Below the pieces are notes generated by a model. The model was not told where the DNA came from and did not search any database. It saw only the letters and a list, made by a program, of their open reading frames with translations. Below, piece by piece: positions 1 through 9,849 of a DNA stretch of 64,000 bases. A program made the translations under genes and the position numbers. Within the stretch, counting starts at the first letter, position 1; each line of letters begins with the position of its first letter. Location: positions 6,603,860 to 6,667,859 of the forward strand of contig OX387604.1 in NCBI GenBank assembly GCA_947568835.1. The letters run 5' to 3'. Source of the DNA: Protonemura montana (Eukaryota; Arthropoda; Insecta; Plecoptera; Nemouridae).

Positions 1-60
1 TTGTTCAACGATATCAACAATAGTCAATTTATACAGGTAATGTCCCTAATCCATACTAAT

Positions 61-311
61 TTAATCTGTTAGTTTCATATTTAAAAACTCTGTCGTTGAG
101 TAAAAACACTTATCTACAAAAAATGTTTTTAGATTGTCTTTAAAATTGCTTTTGTCCCTTAAGATTTTAATTTCCTTTGGTAATTTGTTGAACAGTCTTC
201 TGCCTGCATAAAAAGGTTCTTTCTTGTATAACTCTAGGCGGTGGGCTTCTTGTTCTAGATTATCTTTATTTCTGGTTTTGTGGGAACTTATTTTTTCCAC
301 GTCGTCATCAG
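61..311 (-). mobile_element. non-LTR retrotransposon 3' fragment (C-terminus of reverse-transcriptase ORF)
   Basis: A minus-strand frame ends at TAA (63-61) and reads like the C-terminal tail of LINE polyproteins: an HKTRNKDNLEQEAHRLELYK-type segment, then FYAGRRLFNKLPKEIK and FYSTTEFL. The pattern 'G.RLFNKLP.EIK...F...LK.F..D..FYS..EF' recurs in the C-termini of jockey/CR1-like elements. Upstream coding sequence is missing, as expected of 5'-truncated copies. The 3'UTR may run off the window start. Confidence 0.6.
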
Positions 312-837
312 CTTGCTTGGCCCAGTCTACTATAAAAAGTATTGTACATTACATATAAATTGATGGTAAAGTCATAATTTTTAGATTTTTGAACAATGGT
401 TTTGCCGAATCTATGTAAAATACATCCGCGCACGGGTTCCTGCTAGCTTTCGCCATAATTCTAATCACCTTTTTTTGATTGCGTTTCATGCGTATTCACT
501 ATGCTCTCTATTCTAATAATGATCTAAAACTTTCAGGAGAAGATTTTCATGATTCTATAATTTAGCTGGTGACAAGTGTTATTCTTGGCTTTCGTCACAT
601 TTTTGAGAAAAACTCCGTTTTTCGTCATCACGTGCTTAACATACAATGTGTACGCAATATCAATGCATCCGACTTATAAGATACATGCACTATCTGCACT
701 ATTTGTCTACTCATATGTGAGTCTTATTTACGTATCGTCATTTTTTATGTAACGGGGGTTATGGGGTTGTCGGTGTGTTGCACTTTGCACATGCGAATTT
801 GTACCCCGTATAGGAATTGCCGGAATCGGTTGGAAAC

Positions 838-1730
838 GGCTGGAAATGGTTGTAATTTGTACACTATTTCGGAGCATAACTAGATGTGACACTTATACGG
901 CGATCCAACGTGGTTTTAATAGCGAACATTACCTGAAATTGCCTGGCAAGGAAAGATTTTGACACATTTAAAAGTAAATAACATTTTCAAGTAAATTAAA
1001 ATGAAAACTTACTTTTAGTCAATGTAAAGTCTCTTGGCTTGTGATGAAGATGTTTTACGTAATATTTAGTGGAGATTTGACACGTTTTTAATAAGTTTTG
1101 CACTCTACGAAAGGTTTTAACAAATTTTAGACGGTAATCTTTCGACAGCTTATTTAATTTGTTTTCGAATTCATCATCTTGCCCACCTTGGAATTCACAG
1201 AGTCCCCTTGATGCAGTGGCCAAAAGTGAAACAGGCGCCAAATTTCAAATACAGAGAACATGGGTTTTTTAAATAAGAAGCGTAAGAAAAACAGATTTAC
1301 ATCGTGGGCAGCTAGAAATGGTTCTAGTTTGCACATTATTTGCGAGCACGACCAAACGTGACAGTTATATAGCGATTCGATTGGGTTTCTAACTGATAAT
1401 TTCATCTTAAACAGGCTGGCAAAGGTAGGATTTTGACACATTTCAAACGGGATCACACAACTTCACAGGTGGAAACTTACTTTTTGTAAACTCAAAATCT
1501 GTAGGCGTATGCTAAATAAGTTTTAAGTAATATTTAGTGCAGATTCAACCCGTACTTTATTTATTTATTTCTCAAAGATAGATTATTAAATTTTTGACCG
1601 CAATATTTTGACAGCTACCACCATTTGTTTTCGAATAAATTATCTTGACCGCCATGAAATTCCAAAATTTTCCACAATATAGTGACCCACAGCAGCAAAG
1701 GCGCTTAGTTTTGAGTACAGAGAATAGTTT
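838..1730. repeat. diverged ~470-bp tandem duplication
   Basis: Segment ~838-1260 is repeated in direct orientation at ~1308-1727 with an offset of 467-471 bases. Matching landmarks are GGAAATGGTTGTAATTTG/AGAAATGGTTCTAGTTTG, GATTTTGACACATTT (both copies), GAAACTTACTTTT, GTAATATTTAGTG, TTTGTTTTCGAAT and ACAGAGAA. Divergence is substantial, so it is old. Short frames within it are not convincing genes. Confidence 0.7.
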
Positions 1731-2724
1731 TCAAAGAGTTTTTAAAGTTTTCAATAAAAAGGGCAATACTTCGAAACTACTTAATTTTTATGTATTTCAT
1801 ATTTCTCAGAAAAATCCAATGACGTTGAAATCTTTAGACGTATACTCAAATATATAAAAAATAAAACGTTCCGCGGGCGAAGTCCTCAATCCACTTCAAT
1901 CGGGCAATTTATATACAAACACTCGAACACAAGACCGGCTCAGCAGTATTGCAGTTATTGAATATATGAATTGCAGGTGTACTACCTGCAACAGCCTAGC
2001 TAGGAGGATGCATACGAGTTACCGACCGATGGACGTGATTTATCGACATGCTAATTGATCAAGTACTTTTGAAATCCAACAGAGTTCGTTGTCTATTTAC
2101 TTACCTAGCCTTACCTGACTTACCTCGACTGCTTGTTCGTACATACTTAGTGAGAGACAAGACACTGGAAATCCATCGGAGAGCAACAGAGATCGCCTGA
2201 TGATCCTCCAGTCGGTCTCTAATGCACGACTTTTTTTAATGCTAATGGTCTCTGCGCGGCTTTGGCGTTAGATTGTGGCAAATGGTGGAAGCCCGTAATT
2301 TGGAGTGGCCAAGAACCCCAGCGTCACATGGCGTATATGTCGGATCCAGCTTCTTTTTATCCCCGTAGTGAATCAAAATATGGGTGAGTAGTCTTTTTGT
2401 GTTGACGTTTTGTGTTTGTTGTTACGATGTATTGTGTTAGGTTTTAGTTAGATATTGTGTCCAATGCTTATTTTTTATGTTAGAGTAGTGCGTGGATCTT
2501 GCATTTTGCACATATTTAACACCCTTGGAAGAGCTAGGAGCTGTGTTGCCGCTTTTTGAGGATGGTGGTAATAGCCGAAAACCTGAGATTACGCCCTGAA
2601 GACTAAATAATTAGTATTTTAACTGTGGTTTTTTTCAAAAATTTATCATTTTTTTATGGCGCTTGAATATTAGTACTTGCTACGTGACGAATTTAAAATA
2701 AAATAACACAATACTGGAGGGAAT

Positions 2725-2800
2725 CGAATGTGGGACTTCACACATCACAACCGATTGGTAAAACAACTCGACCACGAAATTACTACACAATTTTAATGTT
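2725..2800 (-). repeat. tRNA-like (SINE-type) sequence
   Basis: On the minus strand, CGTGGTCGAGTTG resembles a pol III A box and is followed by CACATTCGATTCCC, a good B box. No tRNA cloverleaf is evident, so this is likely the head of a tRNA-derived SINE rather than a tRNA gene. Confidence 0.35.
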
Positions 2801-2877
2801 TTTGGCAATAAATACATTGCTAAATTACAACGCGATTGAGTATAGAAAGTTGTTTTATATCCCGCATTTTACATCTG

Positions 2878-2948
2878 TCGAGGATAGCTCTGTGGTGAGC
2901 GTGCTTGCTTCGTGCGGTGGTGGTAATGCGTTCGATTCCTGCCCATGT
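2878..2948 (+). repeat. tRNA-like (SINE-type) sequence
   Basis: GATAGCTCTGTGGTGAGCGT resembles an A box, and GCGTTCGATTCCTGCCC resembles a B box 45-50 bases later. Stem pairing for a functional tRNA is not seen. Confidence 0.35.
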
Positions 2949-3033
2949 AGGTTTTTGTCAGTTTTGACCGCAAATCTCTGCGGTGTCAAATTATCGAACG
3001 AGAGAACATTGGAACAATTATCAGAATTTGTAC

Positions 3034-3686
3034 AAGTCCAGAGTGTAGTACCAGATTCCGCCAACAGGTGACGCTGGTTGACGCTAACACTCAGTACCGT
3101 TCCTATATACTTGATGCTAGGCGTAGGAGCTGCACACAGGGTATATGTGGGGTTTGGGAACATGGAAACGACGCGCGAACTTGGCGGGACGGACTGGCGC
3201 GCTCATTCTTGCGTCAAGTTTGTTTGCAACTATGAATTGAATTTCAAAATAAACTCGGTAAAATTGCTTGGTCGTGCGGTAAGGCCACACGGTCCGCATG
3301 CGTGAGGTCTTGAGTTCGATTCCCGAGCTGGGAGAGGATTTTTGTTCTCAACTCCACGTGTGCATTAGATGCGTCACAAAAGTGGTTAAAATAGCGATTG
3401 AAACTTCTACAGTTCTAGAAACTTCGGAGACCATTCTACTGCGAAAACTATTATTTTTTGGGGCGTTTGATTAAGACAGTAGCAAAATTGCCGTGCGCTC
3501 TTGGCGCTTCGCGCCAGTCGCGCCCGCCAATTTTGCGGGTCGTTCCCACGTCCCCGAACCCCACCTATACCCCGTGTGCAGCTCCTACCTCTAGCATCAA
3601 GTATGTAGGAACGGAAACTAGAGTTAATTACAAAACTAACATTAGAGCCACCTGTTGGCAGAAATTGGTACTACACTCTGGACTTG
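3034..3686. repeat. ~650-bp inverted repeat (fold-back element)
   Basis: The left arm (3034-~3205) is the reverse complement of the right arm (~3510-3686). CAAGTCCAGAGTGTAGTACC opens the left arm and pairs with the end of the right arm. CTTGATGCTAGGCGTAGGAG and GGAGCTGCACACAGGGTATA have near-identical inverted partners around 3570-3602. The ~300-bp centre carries a third tRNA-like unit (3265-3335, B box GAGTTCGATTCCC). It could be a fold-back MITE or two SINE-like copies inserted head to head. Confidence 0.7.
3265..3335 (+). repeat. tRNA-like (SINE-type) sequence in the loop of the inverted repeat
   Basis: GGTCGTGCGGTAAGGCCACA is followed by GTCTTGAGTTCGATTCCCGA; the latter contains a canonical-looking B box. 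There is no clean cloverleaf. Confidence 0.35.
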
Positions 3687-4319
3687 ACCATATTTTGATA
3701 TTTTTTTCCAGAGTTTTTTTTTCATAGAAACATGAATTTTTCATAGAGCATGTTTCATTGCTTCACATTTGAAGATATAAAAAAAACTCCCTTAGCGCAG
3801 CAGTCTTCTTGTTCTAGAGGAGAAGCTGCCCTAGCGTGGACGTAGCGCGATCAAATTGAGTTCGTGTCGTCTTTTTTATCTATTTTATTTTAATAACTAC
3901 ATTCAGAACAACACATTCTAAAATTCGGACGAGGACAAGCTGTATGTATAAACGGATTCTTACAACGAAAGTCCGCGCTGTGAGCCAAGTCGTCTATACG
4001 CACCAACAAGCAGTGTGCGTCGCACTCAGCCTACCAAAATCGGTTGCTACGATCTAACTTGAAGACATGCAACTTCAGAGCTCGACCGTCATTTAAGGCC
4101 GGTCTTGCCCCGGTAACTCAACATGGAACACCCAGGGTCTAGTCTTTAACCAAGTATAGTTGAACAGGAACTCGTGTTCAGTGCACGGCGCGCCCCAGAG
4201 TACTCTGTTGGGACATCTAGAACATGATTTTTTTTTCATTTAATTATTTAATCAATAATTTAATTTAATTAATTCGACACTGGCCCCCGCCAGCTACAAT
4301 CGTGTACCTGAAAAAAATG

Positions 4320-5050
4320 TCAAAAGTCGATTTAAAAACGCTGACTCAACCCAGATTTGAACTCGATCATAAAGATGCAGCTCAAGCCTCGACGTGGGAT
4401 CGTTACCTTTGAACCAATCAGCCCTATCAACACAAATGGTTTAGTTTATACAATATATAATCTGTAAAAAATAAATAAAGTTGAAAAAGAATATTTCGTT
4501 CAATTTTTCGCCACTTCATTAATGGAGACCTCCAGGACACGAAATTTAGAGGCGCGGGGTGCTGAATTGCATACCTCTCGTACCGTAGACGCAGATCATC
4601 CAACAGAGCTACGATAGCTAATCCGTGTTTACGGATTGATTACTAAGCACGTGATGCAATTTCTTGACAATAATATTCCAGTCTCCCCTCTGAAAAAACT
4701 CGAGACCTTTTGATAACGTAAATGGAGAAGCGACCTTTTCAATCAGCCATCGAGACCAGTCAAGGCGCAACAGGAAATAACAGAAACTTGAAAAGCAGAA
4801 GAGGGCCTCAGAGACTGACAGGTACAACAAATTACCTAAAGTTTTCTCTGCAACGAACATTTCTGCAAATGTTCGTGCAGTAATGTATCTTGTGTAAAAA
4901 ATGCATGTGTGAATTGTTTACACAATTGTTTACTTACCTCTTCCCGGGCAGCAGAAAGCTGCGCGACCGGGCTTTGAACCTGCGACCCACTTTTCCTGAC
5001 ACCGGGAAGAAGTTAAAACTTGGAAACCGCCAAATGGCGAGAAGAACTGA
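4320..5050 (-). repeat. two further minus-strand B-box-like sequences
   Basis: The reverse complement contains CGAGTTCAAATCTGGG (about 4345-4362) and CAGGTTCAAAGCCCGG (about 4965-4982), both B-box-like. A boxes are unclear. They are probably decayed tRNA-derived SINE fragments. Confidence 0.25.
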
Positions 5051-6452
5051 CTAATGAATTTCATGATGATAATGTATGTAGTTGTTTCTATATTTTATAT
5101 AGCGTGCCAGGCGGGATACATCCCCGGCCCTGACTTAATTCATCTCCAATCCTGGAAAACATCTTCCCATACAGCCAAAGAACTAGACAGGACAAACAAC
5201 TGGTATCAAATATTTCAATACAAATATTAATAATACGATACATTACGTAATAAAATTATATTCTAATTGTTAATAAATAATGTTCAGTGGTAACATTTCT
5301 TTGTGAAGCCCGATGGGTAGGCCACACATCGTACACGTATGCACTGATGTCCCCCCCCCCCCCTCCCAACATGCGTCAAAGTTACCTTAACATTATTTAA
5401 AGGTATTCAAGAACAGTTAACACTTTGCAGTTAATGTTTTTGTAAAGTTAGATGGTCGATATATGTGTGTATATGCATAAATGTGGATGCACATTTGTGC
5501 ATGCATGTGGATGCATAGAGAGCAAAGTGAATACGCATGAATAGTGTCAATTGTGCGTAACAACCACACGTTTTAACAGAAACTTTTTTTTTCTCAAAAA
5601 CGTGCCAAGAACCAAAGAAGAAATTTTGCACCAGCCAAAACATGATATATACAAGTACAACTTTTCCTGAAAGTTTCAGCTAGTTATTAGAACACATATT
5701 ACAATAATGAACTTCTAAACTCTCAGTTGTGAGCAAAAACCTTGCTTTTTTTACGCCTGGATGAACGGTGGATTTTCTTTCTCGTGAACCTGTGGAGTGC
5801 CAACAATTAAATTTTGCAGCAGTCAATAAACATCTATAAGCAACGTTTAATAACAATTTTGATTGTTTTTGAAGACAAGAATTTTTGTTATAGTCGTTTC
5901 AAAAAACAAAACGTAGAAAGTATATCCAACGGCAACAACCTGTTGGGGTTTTTCCAACATTTTGAGACTGTTTTCGACTAAGTTTTTAATTTTCTTTGTA
6001 ACGCTGTAACCGCAAGTCTATAACTTGAATAGTTTTTAGATATTGGCTTCGATACAAAACTGTGCACGTGCAGACAGCTAAAAGAGCCCAACTTTGGAAA
6101 GTCATACCTCCCACATTAGTTGGCCTAAAATTTTCAAAAAAATCCCTTTGTGCATTTGGTGACTTGGGTAACAAACGCTGAAATTTTGAAAAGAATCTTA
6201 GATGTGAAGGTCAAACAAATGTTCCAATTGTGCTGGTTTGATGTGGAATTACCCAATTATTACAATCCAGTGTCTGAATCCCAACAATATCATGGATTCA
6301 GTGGATCACATTACTGTTAAATGTAAGTAATAAACCTAGAAAGGTATTCAATATTAAAAAAAAAAATGCAGGCAAAGTTGTGACTGGGGAATAATGACAG
6401 ATTAAAAACTGAGAGGATACCTTATCCCACTCTGCAAAGCTGGAGTCTATGT

Positions 6453-6560
6453 GCCCGGATAGCTCAGTTGATAGACCGGCAATTGGAAGGTCCCAGGTTG
6501 GTGTCCCGGTTTGGTTGCACATTTTTCCAGCCTAGCACCCCTTGCAAAAACAATAATCAA
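6453..6560 (+). repeat. tRNA-derived SINE-like copy 1
   Basis: GCCCGGATAGCTCAGTTGAT is tRNA-like with an intact A box. It is followed by ACCGGCAATTGGAAGGTCCC, a degenerate B box, then a non-tRNA body GGTTGCACATTTTTCCAGCC and TAGCACCCCTT. The body matches copy 2 at 23106-23220, supporting a dispersed family rather than a tRNA gene. Confidence 0.6.
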
Positions 6561-7295
6561 ACATTAAACTTCTTTCCAAGAACCAAGAAAAGTGTTGGGT
6601 GAATTACAGAAATCTAGTAACAGTTCCTGGATTATCTTTGCACATTTCGCTATTTTCGAAGATTTGGTTAATTCTTGGGTAAAGAGGCAGTAAACCACCC
6701 CATAAATGGTAGGCTACTTCAACAGCCCTCATTTAGCACACATATTTAATTTTGACAACTTTAATTTTGGCCAAAGCAACTGCAGACATTCACCATTGGG
6801 CTTTCCTGAAAATAACAAGCTTCTCTCACCAAGTGCCACTATGAAAATCTATCAGTTAACAGTACAACAAAAAAAAATAAGGATAAAACAGCGAGGACAG
6901 TAATATTTAGACTCTTGAATAACCTTAACTTAACTTGCCCTCAATTTCACACTAAGGCAGTGAAGATCTGATAATTTCAGTTTCCTTACCAGGAGAAAAC
7001 TGATACCAGGAGATTGGATAGGTATATGGTGAAAAATTAAGAGTATGTTTATTACTTGACAATTAATATTTGCCAAAATGTTTCAGAGCTGACATAGCTT
7101 TGAGCAAAATCAATAACTCAGAATTGATTTTGTACCTAATATTGCTAAAAAGCTTGTCGAGGTCAGATTTTGTTTTAAAAGACAAAAATAGCTGCAAGAT
7201 CAAAGCACAGGATATATCCATAAAAAGGCCAATTTGCTCTTTGACAAGATAATTGCGCATTGTAAATGCTTACAGAAACAGAACCTCAATTTGTT

Positions 7296-7345
7296 TATTT
7301 GTATTTTAAGGCAATGTACAAGTACATTGTATTTGTATCCACATT
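7296..7345 (-). mobile_element. possible LINE 3'-end remnant
   Basis: On the minus strand, CAATGTACTTGTACATTGCC is followed by TTAAAATACAAATAAACAAATTG, which resembles the terminal region of CR1/L2-like elements. No coding remnant was recognised next to it. Confidence 0.3.
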
Positions 7346-8154
7346 TAGAAAATAATAAATTGATAATAATAACAGTAACAAAAGAGGTAATATTAATAGT
7401 ATGATAACATGGTATACATAAGTAGTGGCAGGGAATATAAGAGTGGTATATTTTTATTTTTCCCTTTGAATCTACAGTAAAAAAAAATATTTTATCCCAT
7501 TTTGGTCCATTTTCACTGCCACTTTGTCTAGCGTTCCGATCCGGGGAAGCACTACGCCCTGTAGAGCCTCACCGGATTCGCAAAGCATGCCTATTGAAAA
7601 TCTTGGAGTTTTGGCACTCACAAGCATCAAGATAAGATGCTCAGCTCAAGCAAGATGGTTGCAAGATGGTTGCAAGAACCGTAACTCCTTCCTCATAGCC
7701 GCCATAATGATACAGGGTCCATCCAGTGGAGACTAGCACTTAGCTAGACATGCTATCGAACCATCATCCTTGAGGTGATTAACCAGGTGATTTGTAAAAT
7801 TGCAGCAATAGGTAGAACTACACTCCCGATTTTATTGCCCTCTAGCAAGTGTCTCAAGTGGTGAGACCCCATTATGAAGTCTGGACACAGACCATGATAT
7901 GCTTCAACCTTAAGCAAGTCAAGGAGAGCCACTTAGCAACAAGAACTTATAGAGTGCATGGCATGTAGAATTTTGACACCCCAAAAGATATTAAAAAATA
8001 TTCAAAACACACTATTTATTCATTTTTATTGGAATTAGTAATGAAAACCATCGAACATGAGTCAACACACAACTGGGTATTTTTCTCTATGGAAACTAGC
8101 CCAGGATGAAATAATTTGATTTAATGGCCTAAAAAGTAACTAATACCTCATTAT

Positions 8155-8362
8155 CAGGGGCGTGCAGTCAGGGTATGCCGGGTATGCAGCGCATACCCAC
8201 TCCTATGCGAGTGTTTTTCAAAAACCAAGGTGTTTTCAAAACAAACCCGGAGAATAGAATTCATCTACGAGTGGTATAGTTAGTGAATTTTGGACCTTAT
8301 CATTAATCATAATAGGACCTAATTTCAAAGCACACCCATATCCTCACCCCACTGCATGCTCA
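8155..8362. mobile_element. candidate hAT-like MITE, 208 bp
   Basis: The left end CAGGGGCGTGCAGTCAGGG resembles hAT termini (CAGGGGCG..). The right end, read inverted, is TGAGCATGCAGTGGGGTGAG, an imperfect match. It is flanked by CTCATTAT (8147-8154) and CTCATCAT (8363-8370), an 8-bp near-identical pair, the target-site length of hAT transposons. It is too short to encode a transposase. Confidence 0.45.
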
Positions 8363-8490
8363 CTCATCATCCAAGTAACCAAAGGAGCCCTGAAGTCAGT
8401 CTTCGGGCTAATTTTAAACCATCTTTGCAAAAATTACAGACCCAGAGTCATAATCAAAAAGAGCATTAAAAATTCCATTTCGTAATTTCT

Positions 8491-9285
8491 TCAATTCAAT
8501 TCAATTCAATTTTTCTTTATTTTGTAAAATACATACACTGGGGAAGTGAAATAATTTAATGTATATAGAGTACAAAAAAGGCGATATTCAATATTTTTTT
8601 TGGCAGGACTGGGTCGCTGCCCTATTGATCTTCCGTATAACCGTGATATAACCAATTGTCAATAAAATTTAAATAATAATGTGAATAATATGGTATTGAT
8701 ATATTATAACATTGTAATAATAATAATAATACTGCAGTTTTTCAGTAATAGTAACAGTAAAAATATAATAGAAATTATATAAAAGAATGGGTGTTTTCTT
8801 TACGTAGACAGCAGGCTGATAGGCTTGAGGCGGTTTTTAAAAGAGTGTTGGTTCAACAATTTCAGTTGTTCGGGTACACTATTGTAGAGGGTTGCTGCAC
8901 TGTGTTTGAAGCAGGCTTTATATTTTGAGGTTTTATGCGCTGAAATGTTCAACAGGTTTTTGTTCCGGGTTGTTCTGTCGTGTATTTCGCTACGGGTTTT
9001 TAGCTTTGTTCGTAGATATTGGGGTAAGTTGGTTCTTATAATTCTGTGGGTGATGCATTTAAGATGTAACTTTCTTCTTTCTTCCATTTTCAGCCACCCT
9101 GCTTTTTTTATGGCAGGGGTTACATGTTCGTTCCATTTTATATAGGGATACGCAAATCTGACACAAGCATTCTGTATCTTCTGGATTTCATAGGCATTCT
9201 TCTTGCTCAGGCTGGGTCCATATACTGCATCACAGTAATCTATTTTTGAAAGGATGAGCGACTCAGACAATGTTGAATACTTTCA
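8491..9285 (-). mobile_element. 5'-truncated CR1/jockey-type LINE with 3'UTR and tandem tail
   Basis: A minus-strand frame (9270-8800) encodes the C-terminal ~156 residues of a LINE reverse-transcriptase ORF: LSKIDYCDAVYGPSLSKKN, IQKIQNACVRFAY, HVTPAIKKAGWLKMEERRKL, TRNKNLLN and CFKHSAATLYNSVPEQLK. The non-coding stretch to 8491 contains a minus-strand AATAAAG (about 8520-8514) and ends in a (ATTGA)n-like tail (8510-8491), as expected of target-primed insertion. Upstream domains are absent. The frame is intact from truncation to stop, suggesting it is not very old. Confidence 0.75.
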
Positions 9286-9849
9286 TTTGTAACTGGTTTA
9301 CGCTCAATTCATCTTTAAATGCGTACCTGAACTATTGTTATTCATGAATCGGTATTTTAAGTCAAAATGATTCAACTGCAGAGATTTGTTTAAAAGGACA
9401 GATGGCGCCATCGAATGACCACAATCGTTACTTCATTTTAGAGGCTAGCTGGCTCAGTAGAATATTTAACATTAGTGCTGTGACTCTGACTAGCAATAAA
9501 CCCAGTGGTGTTTACTGAGCATTCATAAAAAGAACACAAAGTGGTTGAAGGCCTGGGTCAGATATTGGTGTAAAAACTTACCATGCACTTGTATTAGTAA
9601 AGCTACCCTATATGTCTATATCTGAGGTGAGATGCCATTTCAGTTATTTATTTGGTCACCCATATGTATTGGGATCCAAGCAACAGCAAGCAACAGTTAC
9701 ACATGTTGGGTTTCTTGAAGACTTAGTGTCAGTACTAGAGAACATCTGCCACAACTTATTGCTTCATGGAACACAGCAATGTCAGTTCAGAACCTTTTTC
9801 ATAGAAATAAGTTACCATGGAACTGGCGGTTTCTAGTCATGTTAGGTTT

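Noticed and set aside
2878..6520. tRNA genes suggested by A- and B-box-like motifs
   Set aside because: None forms a clear cloverleaf. Two share non-tRNA bodies with other copies, so SINE-type repeats explain them better.
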